Assembly (NCBI RefSeq): GCF_024733555.1
Contig: NZ_JANIOF010000006.1
Span: forward strand, 124,001-188,000
Length of the DNA: 64,000 nucleotides
Source of the DNA: Paenibacillus sp. SC116
GTDB lineage: Bacteria; Bacillota; Bacilli; Paenibacillales; Paenibacillaceae
Reading direction: 5' to 3'
Position 1 is the stretch's first letter. Every line of letters starts with the position of its first letter. A model generated the notes under the pieces. It was not told where the DNA came from, made no database searches, and saw nothing but the letters and a program-made list of their open reading frames with translations. The translations under genes and the position numbers were made by a program. Below are positions 53,417 to 62,389 of this stretch, in pieces.

Positions 53417-55093
53417 ATGACGTTACTAGGCTGGGTATCGATTGGCCTTACTCTACTGCTAGTGCTAGCGTTGGCGCGACCAACAGGTATTTATCTAGCA
53501 CGAGTATTTCATAGTGAAGGGGCGAGGATGCCGCTTAACGGTATATTTGGACCGATAGAGAAATTGTTGTTTAAGCTATTTGGAATTAAAGAAACGAATC
53601 AGACGTGGAAAAGTTATGCCACAGCATTAATTGCAACCAACCTATTTATGATGCTGCTCGTGTATGCAGTATTGCGCTTGCAAGGTAGTCTTCCGTTAAA
53701 CCCAAGCGGCATAGCGGGTATGGAGCCTACATTGGCCTTCAATACGACGATCAGTTTTATGGCCAATACGAACTTGCAGCACTATAGCGGTGAAAGCGGC
53801 TTGAGCTATTTGTCTCAGACATTAGGCATTACGTTTATGATGTTTACGGCACCGGCCACATCTTTTGCTATCGCATTTGCTTTTATGAGAGGAATTGCGG
53901 GCAAACCGCTAGGCAACTTCTTCGTTGACTTGGTTCGCAGTATCGTGCGTGTGCTGATGCCGATTGCTATCGTTGCAGCAATTCTATTCGTTGCTCTAGG
54001 GGCTCCTCAGACGTTTGCTCCAACAGAGACGGTAACGACATTGCAAGGCGCAGAACAGCAAATTGCACGCGGTCCAGTCGCATCCTTGCTGTCGATCAAG
54101 GAGCTAGGTAATAACGGCGGCGGATTTATGGCTGTAAACTCAGCACACCCGTTTGAAAATCCAAACGGTATAAGCAATTTGCTTCATATCGTACTTATGA
54201 TGCTGCTAACTACATCGATGCCATTTGCGTATGGACGAATGGTTGGAAGTGCTAAGGAAGGCAGAGTGCTTTTTGTTGCTATGTCGATCATGTTCCTAAT
54301 GATGCTTGGCATTGCGACAACAGCAGAGCAAGCTGGTAACCCGGCTTTACATCAGATGGACATGGCTGGTCCTAGTATGGAAGGTAAAGAAGTGCGCTTT
54401 GGTGTAGCTCAGTCGGCTTTGTATGCGGTCGTGACGACTGCATCTGAAACGGGTGGAGTGAATACGATGCACGACACTTTGACACCGCTCGGTGGATTAG
54501 TTCCGTTAGGCAATATGATGCTCAACACGGTGTTTGGCGGTGTTGGTGTAGGATTTGTAAACGTGTTGATGTATGCAATGATTGCCGTATTTTTGTCAGG
54601 CTTGATGGTGGGACGCACACCTGAATTTTTGGGGCGTAAGCTGGAAATTCGGGAAATGAAGCTTATTGCGGTAACACTTATTATTCAGCCAATTCTCATT
54701 TTGGTGCCGACTGCGATTGCACTTGTATTTTATCCAGAAACGATTTCCAATGCTGGCTTCCATGGCATCTCACAGGTGTTATATGAATATACTTCTTCGG
54801 CTGCTAACAACGGGTCAGGATTTGAAGGACTTGGCGATGCAACGCCATTCTGGAATATATCAACGGGCTTAGTTATGTTCTTCGGACGCTATATTAGCAT
54901 GATTACGATGCTGGCTGTAGCTGGCTCGCTGATGACGAAACGTCCAGTGCCGGTAACATCAGGTACATTCAAGACGAGCAATGCAACGTTCGGTACGATT
55001 TTCGTCGGTACGATTCTCATTGTCGGTGCCCTGACGTTCTTCCCGATTCTTGTGCTTGGACCGATTGCAGAACATTTGACGCTGTGGAAATAA
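53417..55093 (+). CDS. kdpA: KdpA, K+-binding channel subunit
   Basis: 558 residues, family length (about 557). Ten-or-so membrane helices with four selectivity-filter-like loops, for example FNTTISFMANTNLQHYSGE, KELGNNGGGFM, TTASETGGVNTMHD and YTSSAANNGSGFEG. This superfamily-of-K-transporters subunit selects K+ from outside and passes it to KdpB. The frame opens at 53372, but AGAGGTGG.. before ATG 53417 and homology fix the start. Confidence 0.96.
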   Translation: MTLLGWVSIGLTLLLVLALARPTGIYLARVFHSEGARMPLNGIFGPIEKLLFKLFGIKETNQTWKSYATALIATNLFMMLLVYAVLRLQGSLPLNPSGIAGMEPTLAFNTTISFMANTNLQHYSGESGLSYLSQTLGITFMMFTAPATSFAIAFAFMRGIAGKPLGNFFVDLVRSIVRVLMPIAIVAAILFVALGAPQTFAPTETVTTLQGAEQQIARGPVASLLSIKELGNNGGGFMAVNSAHPFENPNGISNLLHIVLMMLLTTSMPFAYGRMVGSAKEGRVLFVAMSIMFLMMLGIATTAEQAGNPALHQMDMAGPSMEGKEVRFGVAQSALYAVVTTASETGGVNTMHDTLTPLGGLVPLGNMMLNTVFGGVGVGFVNVLMYAMIAVFLSGLMVGRTPEFLGRKLEIREMKLIAVTLIIQPILILVPTAIALVFYPETISNAGFHGISQVLYEYTSSAANNGSGFEGLGDATPFWNISTGLVMFFGRYISMITMLAVAGSLMTKRPVPVTSGTFKTSNATFGTIFVGTILIVGALTFFPILVLGPIAEHLTLWK

Positions 55094-55122
55094 TCGTTTG
55101 CGAACGAGAGGAGAAATAAGCA

Positions 55123-57210
55123 ATGAGTACGGTACAATCGATGAAAACTCCGTCATCGTATGATAGCGGGTCTCGAAGTGAAATAAAAAAATCGAAGTCG
55201 ATGTTTGGTGGAGACATCGTTCGTCAAGCTTCTATAGATGCTTTGCGTAAGTTCCATCCGAAGTTTATGGTGAAAAATCCGATGATGTTCCTTGTGGAAC
55301 TTGGCTTCGTCATCACTTTATTGTTAACGTTTGTCCCTGATGCGTTTGGGAGCGCAGCACCTCGCTGGTATAACGGAGTTGTTAGTTTGATTCTGTTTGT
55401 TACGGTCTGGTTTGCGAATTTCGCGGAAGCGTTGGCGGAAGGCAGAGGGAAAGCACAAGCAGATTCCTTGAAGCAGACGAAGAAAGACTTATGGGCGCAA
55501 AAGGTTACTACAGCGGGTACGATTCGCGTATCTTCAGCAAGCTTGAGAAAGGGAGATATTATTATCGTTCGTGAAGGTGAGACCATTGCTGGGGATGGGG
55601 AAGTGATTGAAGGTTTGGCTTCGATAGATGAGTCTGCGATTACCGGGGAATCGGCTCCTGTACTAAAGGAATCAGGCGGTGACTTCTGCTCCGTTACGGC
55701 TGGTACACGTGTCGTCAGTGACTGGGTAAAAGTTCGTATTACGAGCGATCCGGGCGAATCTTTCTTGGATCGTATGATTGCCTTGGTTGAAGGAGCAGAG
55801 CGTCAAAAAACGCCAAATGAATTAGCCTTGCATACGGTTCTTGTGAGCTTAACGCTTATATTCCTGATTGTAGTCGTTACGCTGCCGTTCTTTGGCCAAT
55901 ATTTGAATATTACGCTGCATACTGCGGAATTAATCGCCCTGCTCGTTTGTCTTATCCCGACGACCATCGGTGGTCTACTCTCTGCAATCGGGATCGCTGG
56001 TATGGACCGCGTTACTCGCTTCAATGTCATTGCTACCTCTGGTAAAGCAGTAGAGGCATGCGGAGATATTCATACCATTATTTTGGATAAAACAGGTACG
56101 ATTACGTACGGTAACCGTCTTGCGGATGATCTTATTCCGGTCAATGGCAATAGTGTGCAGACAGTAGCACGTTGGGCCGCTGCAGGATCTCATGCAGATG
56201 AAACGCCGGAAGGACGTTCCGTATTGGAGTGGCTTACGAAGCATAGCCTTAGCTATGATCGTGAGCTGTCTGAGCAAGGTGAGTTTGTCCCATTCAAAGC
56301 AGAGACGCGGATGAGCGGTATAGATTTGCCAGATGGACGACTCGTTCGAAAAGGTGCGGTAGATGCGATTAAACAATGGGTTGCAAGCAAAGGCGGGGTA
56401 ATTCCAGCTGATCTTGATGCGGTTACAGAAAAAATTGCGAAGGCAGGCGGTACACCGCTAGCTGTTGCGGTAGATGATCAGATTTATGGCGTTATTTATT
56501 TGAAGGATACGGTAAAACCAGGCATGCGCGAACGGTTTGAACAGCTGCGCAAAATGGGGATTCGTACGGTCATGTGTACAGGTGACAACCCGCTGACAGC
56601 TGCTACGATTGCACGTGAAGCTGGGGTGGATGACTTTATTGCAGAAAGCAAGCCGGAAGATAAGCTGGCTTTGATTCGTAAGGAGCAAGGAGAAGGTAAA
56701 CTTGTTGCGATGACGGGGGATGGAACGAATGATGCGCCAGCCTTGGCACAAGCGGATGTCGGTATTGCGATGAACAGCGGTACAACCGCAGCGAAAGAAG
56801 CTGCCAACATGGTCGATTTGGACTCTGATCCGACGAAAGTGATCGAAGTAGTAGCGATTGGCAAGCAGCTGCTTATGACGCGCGGCGCGCTGACTACATT
56901 CAGTATTGCAAATGACGTGGCTAAATATTTTGCCATTATCCCAGCCTTGTTTATGATCGCAATTCCTGAATTGTCCGCTCTCAATATAATGGGCCTTCAT
57001 TCACCGATGTCAGCCATACTTTCTGCACTCATCTTCAATGCGGTTATTATTCCGCTATTAATTCCGTTGGCGATGAAAGGGGTAGCTTACAAACCACTTA
57101 GTTCAGAACAGCTGCTGCGCCGCAATATGTTGATTTACGGATTAGGCGGTCTCATAGCACCATTTATCGGCATTAAGCTCATTGACTTGGTTGTTGGTGT
57201 TTTCCTATAG
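55123..57210 (+). CDS. kdpB: KdpB, P1A-type ATPase subunit
   Basis: 695 residues. TGES (174-177), phosphorylation Asp in [11 protein letters not shown] (D322), nucleotide-binding [12 protein letters not shown] and [17 protein letters not shown], and the hinge [12 protein letters not shown]. Standard KdpB that hydrolyses ATP and moves K+ arriving through KdpA. The TGES Ser, the site of inhibitory phosphorylation in E. coli KdpB, is present. GAGAGGAG precedes ATG 55123. The next gene, kdpC, starts only after an unusual 419-bp gap. Confidence 0.97.
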   Translation: MSTVQSMKTPSSYDSGSRSEIKKSKSMFGGDIVRQASIDALRKFHPKFMVKNPMMFLVELGFVITLLLTFVPDAFGSAAPRWYNGVVSLILFVTVWFANFAEALAEGRGKAQADSLKQTKKDLWAQKVTTAGTIRVSSASLRKGDIIIVREGETIAGDGEVIEGLASIDESAITGESAPVLKESGGDFCSVTAGTRVVSDWVKVRITSDPGESFLDRMIALVEGAERQKTPNELALHTVLVSLTLIFLIVVVTLPFFGQYLNITLHTAELIALLVCLIPTTIGGLLSAIGIAGMDRVTRFNVIATSGKAVEACGDIHTIILDKTGTITYGNRLADDLIPVNGNSVQTVARWAAAGSHADETPEGRSVLEWLTKHSLSYDRELSEQGEFVPFKAETRMSGIDLPDGRLVRKGAVDAIKQWVASKGGVIPADLDAVTEKIAKAGGTPLAVAVDDQIYGVIYLKDTVKPGMRERFEQLRKMGIRTVMCTGDNPLTAATIAREAGVDDFIAESKPEDKLALIRKEQGEGKLVAMTGDGTNDAPALAQADVGIAMNSGTTAAKEAANMVDLDSDPTKVIEVVAIGKQLLMTRGALTTFSIANDVAKYFAIIPALFMIAIPELSALNIMGLHSPMSAILSALIFNAVIIPLLIPLAMKGVAYKPLSSEQLLRRNMLIYGLGGLIAPFIGIKLIDLVVGVFL

Positions 57211-57629
57211 GAGACACGTAAGAGATATTAAATTGGAATTATTAATTAACATGGTTTTGACTTCAGACTAAAACGGAAATTGTTTGAATAGTTATTTGAT
57301 ATTTATTGCCTAAAAGAAAGAGAGCAGAATTCTGTTGAAGAAACGAAGTGTTCGCCTTTGTATTCGAGTTCTAACCACATTGTCTAATCCAAAGAACTCG
57401 AATACAACAGCGATCGGAAACAGGATCTGCTATTTAAAAGTAAAGGCAACTATTTGTTTTATTAAATTACTTCATTTTAACTCAACTTAAATAGAGATAA
57501 ATAAGATATGAAAAAGGCTTGTTTATAAAAAAGATTACGGAATGAAGGTATAAATAGACATAGAAAAAATAGATTCGTATTTCAACTAACAAGGATATCA
57601 TGCGTAAATACGCGAAAGGATGGCTATGC
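57211..57629 (+). other. Unusual gap inside the kdp operon with strong inverted repeat
   Basis: AT-rich 419 bp without gene. Contains a perfect 15-bp inverted repeat (TTGTATTCGAGTTCT at 57358-57372, complement at 57393-57407, 20-nt loop, no T-run) and a short palindrome CAGAATTCTG near 57335. In most genomes kdpB and kdpC nearly touch. Confidence 0.7.
57358..57407. repeat. Perfect 15-bp inverted repeat between kdpB and kdpC
   Basis: TTGTATTCGAGTTCT / AGAACTCGAATACAA with a 20-nt loop. It would form a strong mRNA hairpin, possibly for processing or differential stability, or be a remnant of an inserted element. Confidence 0.8.
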
Positions 57630-58268
57630 ATGAACACACACGCCACACCATCAATGAACCGTGAATCGTCTAGCTCTCAAGCTCAAGGAAATAAGCAGGG
57701 GGGGGGACTTGGCACCATTATCCGAATGAGCATCGGCCTTATGGTCTTATGCGGAATTGTGTATCCATTTGTCATGACAGCGGCAGCACAAGCGCTCTTC
57801 CCTCATCAAGCGAACGGCAGTTTAATAAAGAATGACAATGGTCAAGTTGTCGGATCAGCATTTATTGGCCAGTCTTTTACGGATTCAAAATATTTTCACG
57901 GACGTGTATCCAGTATTGAATATCACGGAGCTGGTTCTGGCTCAGGCAACTTAGCAGCGTCGAACGAAGCACTGACAGAGCGTGTTGAACAATCGATGAG
58001 TGATTGGAAGGAACAGAACCCACAAGTGGCGGTATCCGAAGTTCCAGTGGACTTGATGACGAACTCTGCTTCGGGCCTTGATCCTCACATTACTCCTCAG
58101 GCAGCGAACGTGCAAATTCCGCGTATCGCCAAGGCGACAGGGCTGTCTGACCATCAATTGATGCAGTTAGTGGATAAGCATACGGAAGGGCCTGACCTTG
58201 GGGTATTTGGTGAAACTAGAGTTAACGTGCTGTTATTGAATATAGAATTAGAACAACTATTGAAATAA
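57630..58268 (+). CDS. kdpC: KdpC, K+-transporting ATPase subunit C
   Basis: 212 residues. One N-terminal membrane helix (about 38-60), then the soluble KdpC domain: SAFIGQSFTDSKYFHGRVS, LDPHITPQAANVQIPRIAKATG and the C-terminal VDKHTEGPDLGVFGETRVNVL. KdpC assembles with KdpB and increases its ATP affinity. The N-terminal 35 residues are longer than usual and contain a Gly run encoded by nine consecutive G (57698-57706). Start: ATG 57630, the first good Met; the frame extends to 57600 without homology. Confidence 0.95.
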   Translation: MNTHATPSMNRESSSSQAQGNKQGGGLGTIIRMSIGLMVLCGIVYPFVMTAAAQALFPHQANGSLIKNDNGQVVGSAFIGQSFTDSKYFHGRVSSIEYHGAGSGSGNLAASNEALTERVEQSMSDWKEQNPQVAVSEVPVDLMTNSASGLDPHITPQAANVQIPRIAKATGLSDHQLMQLVDKHTEGPDLGVFGETRVNVLLLNIELEQLLK

Positions 58269-58316
58269 AAATAGCAATAGGAATGGATCTCACATCAACG
58301 AGGCGGGAGGTTGGTC

Positions 58317-60680
58317 ATGAAAGAAGGTGATGCTTATCGCAGGCGTTCGCCCGAAGTGCTTCTTAAGCTCATTGAGGAGATGCGGCGCGGCCGATTATGC
58401 ATTCTTGTGGCAGTGGCCAGCGGCGCTGGGAAGACGACTCAATTGATACATGAAGGCGAGCTAAAAGTGAAAGAAGGTTTGGATGTTATCTGGGGAACTT
58501 CCGTGCCAGAGCAAGAAGCCGCTGCGGCATCAATTGAGGCTGTTGCAGCCATCCGATGGGCTCGTGGCAACTTGCAATTGGAAGATTTGGATGTAGCGCG
58601 TTTGTGCGAACGCGCGCCTGATATCGTGCTGGTAGATGGTCTAGCCCAGCCGAATCGCCCCGAAGCAGAACGACCACGCCGTTTGGACGATGTACGATTT
58701 TTGTTGCAGCACGGGATTAGTGTCATTGCGACGATGAATGCCTATGAAGATGAGCGTGTTAGTGAACAGGCTCGTCGGATTGCTGGCGTCGATCCGAAAT
58801 GGACTTTGCCTGCAGAGGTACTGCAGGCAGCCGATGAGGTCCGCTTACTGGATGTAACCGCAGAGACGTTGATGGAGCGAAGGCAAGTTCATTCGCAACA
58901 GGAACGTATAGCGTTCGCAGCGACAAATAAGAAAGGGCATAGTAAACGAGTTTCTGAACGAAGCCGGCTCAGCATTTTGCGTGAGCTGGCTTTGCGCACG
59001 ATAGCGAATGATGTGAATGGCTCGTTGGAGCAGCATCGTCATGAGCTTGGATTGGAGGGGCCATCTGGTGTGACGGAACGGATTCTCGTCCTCGCTCAAT
59101 ATGGATGGAACGGTTCTATTCATGTACGTCGTGGTGAACAGGTGGCGAAACGGCTGAACGGAGAGTTGTTCATTTTATCGTTTGTCGATCCTGATGTACC
59201 TTTAACGCAGCTCCAGCTAACGTTCCAACGATCATTGAAGAAGCTGGTGCAAAAGATAGGCGCTTCCTGGGAGGAAGTTCCGCTGTCCTCTCGCAGGCGG
59301 ATGGCAGGACTGTTGTCCCAATATGCATGGACACATAGCATGACTCGAATCGTATTAGGCCACTCACGCCAGTCGAGGTGGCAGGAATGGTTGCATGGTT
59401 CACTTGTGAATGGCTTGTTGCGCATGGTGGAGCATACAGACTTGTTCTTTGTTGCGGATCGTTCAGAACGCGAAGGAGAACGTGTATTTCCCGTAAAGAC
59501 GGAGCAAAGGCTGCCGGTACAAGCATTTAAGCGTTGGACAGCAGGTGAGATTGCGGAACGTGCGGATGGGCTGAGGCGTGGACATTTTAAAATTATTATT
59601 GGTGCAGCGCCTGGTGTTGGTAAGACATATAAAATGCTGCAGGAGGGCAATCGACTGCTGGAGCAAGGGGTCGACGTCGTCATTGGTCTTCTCGAAACGC
59701 ATGGAAGACGCGAAACAGCTGCTCAGGTCGGGGCTTTGCCATGGATTGAGCGGCAGAAAATCAAATATCAAGGTTATTTATTAGAAGAAATGAATGTAGC
59801 AGAAATTTTAGCGAGAAAGCCAGAACTGGTGCTTGTTGATGAATTGGCGCATACGAATGTACCGGGCAGTGTGCATACGAAGCGATATGAAGATGTCATT
59901 CAATTGCTGGAAGCGGGCATTTCGGTCATGTCGACAGTAAATGTCCAGCATATTGAGAGCTTGAATGACGCGGTGGAGCACTTAACAGGGGTGCGCGTTA
60001 GGGAAACTGTTCCTGATGGGGTGCTTCGTCTCGCAGATGAGATGGAACTGATCGATGTTACCCCATCTACGATTCAAAAACGAATGCAAGATGGGCTGAT
60101 TTATGCGAAAGACAAGGTTGATCAAGCATTGAACCATTTTTTTCGCATACCTAACTTGATTGGGCTTCGTGAGCTTGCCTTGCGTGAAGTGGCCGATGAT
60201 GTCGATGAGCGCTTGGAATCGTGGGAGCGGCGTGCACTACTGCGGGGTCCTTGGAGACGCAAAGAGGTTATCTTTGTCTGTGTTGAACCTGACGAGCGTG
60301 CGGAACGTCTTGTGCGTCACGGATTTCGAATTGCGCATCGGCTAAAGGCGGAGCTGCATGTTGTTTGTCTTCCTGTATCGAATTTGCTTCCATCATCTAG
60401 AGTTAAGAATACTACGAGCCAACCATTTCTGAAATGGTCTGAGCAAACGGAAGCATTAACAGTAAGGCTTGGGGGGACGTTTTGTATTCAAGCAAGTGTC
60501 CGGCGTCGACACTGGGCGCAGGAAGCGGTTCGCCTTGCTGATGAACATAAAGCCTCTCAAATGATAGTAGGTGTCCCCGCGCGGCGGATGCGTAAATCGT
60601 ATATGGGGCGTATGCGGATGTTAATGCGAATCGCCCGTCATATGGATGTATTAGTGGTTACGGATAATGAAAGGGTATAA
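58317..60680 (+). CDS. Kinase-less KdpD-like protein with duplicated KdpD-USP sensory unit
   Basis: 787 residues in two halves. First half: degenerate KdpD domain (about 1-215; P-loop VASGAGKT at 33-40, Walker B IVLVDGLAQPN) and a USP-like domain (about 255-385). Second half: near-canonical KdpD domain (about 415-625; GAAPGVGKT near 427-436, LVLVDELAHTN, GVRVRETVPD) and a second USP-like domain (about 650-785, ending IARHMDVLVVTDNERV). The four-helix membrane region, GAF and histidine kinase of true KdpD are absent, and no kdpE follows. KdpD USP domains bind c-di-AMP in Staphylococcus, so this may be a soluble second-messenger or nucleotide sensor for KdpFABC (inference). GGCGGGAGG lies six bases before ATG 58317. 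Confidence 0.9.
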   Translation: MKEGDAYRRRSPEVLLKLIEEMRRGRLCILVAVASGAGKTTQLIHEGELKVKEGLDVIWGTSVPEQEAAAASIEAVAAIRWARGNLQLEDLDVARLCERAPDIVLVDGLAQPNRPEAERPRRLDDVRFLLQHGISVIATMNAYEDERVSEQARRIAGVDPKWTLPAEVLQAADEVRLLDVTAETLMERRQVHSQQERIAFAATNKKGHSKRVSERSRLSILRELALRTIANDVNGSLEQHRHELGLEGPSGVTERILVLAQYGWNGSIHVRRGEQVAKRLNGELFILSFVDPDVPLTQLQLTFQRSLKKLVQKIGASWEEVPLSSRRRMAGLLSQYAWTHSMTRIVLGHSRQSRWQEWLHGSLVNGLLRMVEHTDLFFVADRSEREGERVFPVKTEQRLPVQAFKRWTAGEIAERADGLRRGHFKIIIGAAPGVGKTYKMLQEGNRLLEQGVDVVIGLLETHGRRETAAQVGALPWIERQKIKYQGYLLEEMNVAEILARKPELVLVDELAHTNVPGSVHTKRYEDVIQLLEAGISVMSTVNVQHIESLNDAVEHLTGVRVRETVPDGVLRLADEMELIDVTPSTIQKRMQDGLIYAKDKVDQALNHFFRIPNLIGLRELALREVADDVDERLESWERRALLRGPWRRKEVIFVCVEPDERAERLVRHGFRIAHRLKAELHVVCLPVSNLLPSSRVKNTTSQPFLKWSEQTEALTVRLGGTFCIQASVRRRHWAQEAVRLADEHKASQMIVGVPARRMRKSYMGRMRMLMRIARHMDVLVVTDNERV

Positions 60681-60705
60681 CGGCTGATTTAAATCGGCCG
60701 TTTTT
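60681..60705 (+). terminator. Intrinsic terminator ending the kdp operon
   Basis: CGGCTGATTT / AAATCGGCCG stem with one wobble, followed by TTTTT. Confidence 0.8.
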
Positions 60706-60826
60706 GCTGTTTTTATAGGCTGACGCAAGTAAATTGTACACTTGGATAAGGTTCAAATGTCGTGCCGATATGTGACCTGTACTAATATATTGAAGTAAAT
60801 TGGTGAAGAGAGGGGGGACTGACCCT

Positions 60827-60892
60827 GTGACCTATCGGTCGACAGGTAACTGCTATGATATCACGTATCGTGTGCTTCTCTCATCTATGTAA
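60827..60892 (+). CDS. Possible 21-aa leader peptide overlapping the GT4 start
   Basis: GTG 60827 follows AGGGGGG with nine-base spacing; 21 codons run across the start of the glycosyltransferase gene in another frame and stop at 60890-60892. The glycosyltransferase itself has only a weak AGGT seven bases upstream, so coupling or attenuation is possible. Low confidence. Confidence 0.2.
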   Translation: MTYRSTGNCYDITYRVLLSSM

Positions 60893-62378
60893 TCAAACTT
60901 ATATTACAGGTGCAGAGAAATTGATCCTCTTTCTCATGCGTGAGCTTCGTTCGAACTTCAACTTTGAATGCATTCTGATCGTGCCTCAGGAAGGGATATT
61001 GTCACAAGAGGCGGCAAATGCAGGCATTCCTTATTATGTCCAGCCATGCCGATTGTTCTACTCAATGATGGAGCCTCACGCTGCCCTTCATGATGAACTG
61101 GAGCAAATACGCGTACATTCGGAGTGGGACGCGGTCGTCGGTTTGCTTCAGCGTCTAGCCCCTGATTACGTACTGACAAACACGTGTGTGCATGCCATCC
61201 CAGCAGTAGCAGCTCAATCGCTAAACATTCCTGTTATTTGGCAGATTACGGAGAAGATTCCGGACAATGCATATACGATCCATGCGGCAGCAATCGTGTA
61301 TCGGTTTGCGGATGCAGTTATCGGTATATCTCAATCCGCATTGGCCTTTTTGACAGGCTGTCCTCAAGCTTGCCCCTCCTCTGAGCCCCCTGTTCTGTTT
61401 ACACTTCCGCCTTCATGGGACGATAAAGCATTGGAGCCTGACTTATGGCACCAGTCAAGGGTAAAGAAGCGGGCCGAATTAGGCATCGCTCCAGATGCGT
61501 GCTTAGTTGGGTTTGTTGCTGCAACGATAACTTCCCAAAAAGGACTGGAACATTTCGTGTGGATGGCGATGCAGCTAGCAGAAAGAAATACTTCAACCCG
61601 CTTCATCGTTATCGGATGCCCCGCTCATCAAGATTATTTCGAGCGATGTCAGCAGCTCGTGCAGCGCTCTTCGTTAAAGGAAAAATTCCATTTTGTTGGT
61701 TTTGAGAACAAGATACAGCATTTATATCCCGCTATTGATATTGTCGTGACTCCAAGTCTCTTTCCTGAAGGATTTGGATTGACAGCACTTGAGGGCCTTA
61801 TCTTCGGCAAGCCTGTCGCTGTGTATCGTTCAGGAGGATTGGAAGAAATACATCAATCTACGGGGAATGAGCGCTATATTGCCGATGTAGGTAACTGGCG
61901 TGAATTAGCCGTCATTGTCAACAGTTTGATTAACAGTGAAGAGCAACGGATAGCAGCAGGGGTTCATAACTACAACGTAGTTAGACAAGTGTATGGTATC
62001 GAGCATTATCGAAGTCTGTTGGCTGCATTTTGGAATCTCTTTCGAGAACATAAGCGGAGAATTATTCCTGTGCAGACAGATTCAATTGACAGTCAATATG
62101 ACCTTCCTAGTGTTCCTAGTAATTCTAATGTTCCTAATGTTTCTAGTAAGGTGATCAGGTCCGCACGTTCCCGACCCCAGAAGCCTATCCACAAGCGTCG
62201 AAGATCTCGAAGAGGTCGACATTCCCCAAAAGCGTTGCGCAAATCTAAATCTATTCGAATTCGTCGTAAAGCGTTTAGAGCAGCCAGACAGCATAAGCCA
62301 CGGCCATCGATCCAGCGAAATCGAAGGAAGAACGTTAGACGAATGCGTAAAGTGCTGCGGACTGCGAGCAGGAGGTGA
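60855..62378 (+). CDS. GT4 glycosyltransferase with basic C-terminal tail
   Basis: 507 residues. The N-terminal FSHLCNQTYITGAEKLILFLMREL matches the donor-side start of GT4 enzymes; the C-terminal half has GFVAATITSQKGLEHF, FVGF.NKIQ, VTPSLFPEGFGLTALEG (E-x7-E) and GKPVAVYRSGGLEEI. From about 415 a Ser/Asn/Val linker leads to a tail of about 85 residues with over 30 Arg/Lys. The tail recalls the N-terminal ones of the 41-50 kb enzymes, but at the other end of the protein. Next gene follows after 11 bp, so an operon with the sugar-nucleotide genes is likely. Confidence 0.85.
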   Translation: MISRIVCFSHLCNQTYITGAEKLILFLMRELRSNFNFECILIVPQEGILSQEAANAGIPYYVQPCRLFYSMMEPHAALHDELEQIRVHSEWDAVVGLLQRLAPDYVLTNTCVHAIPAVAAQSLNIPVIWQITEKIPDNAYTIHAAAIVYRFADAVIGISQSALAFLTGCPQACPSSEPPVLFTLPPSWDDKALEPDLWHQSRVKKRAELGIAPDACLVGFVAATITSQKGLEHFVWMAMQLAERNTSTRFIVIGCPAHQDYFERCQQLVQRSSLKEKFHFVGFENKIQHLYPAIDIVVTPSLFPEGFGLTALEGLIFGKPVAVYRSGGLEEIHQSTGNERYIADVGNWRELAVIVNSLINSEEQRIAAGVHNYNVVRQVYGIEHYRSLLAAFWNLFREHKRRIIPVQTDSIDSQYDLPSVPSNSNVPNVSSKVIRSARSRPQKPIHKRRRSRRGRHSPKALRKSKSIRIRRKAFRAARQHKPRPSIQRNRRKNVRRMRKVLRTASRR

Positions 62379-62389
62379 ATGAGGAAGCG

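Noticed and set aside
56496-56984. 162-codon minus-strand frame inside kdpB.
   Set aside because: Antisense shadow of the KdpB hinge and membrane region; no independent support.
57211-57629. The kdpB-kdpC gap as an insertion sequence.
   Set aside because: No transposase fragment; the inverted repeat is internal with a 20-nt loop rather than at the ends, and I saw no flanking target duplication.
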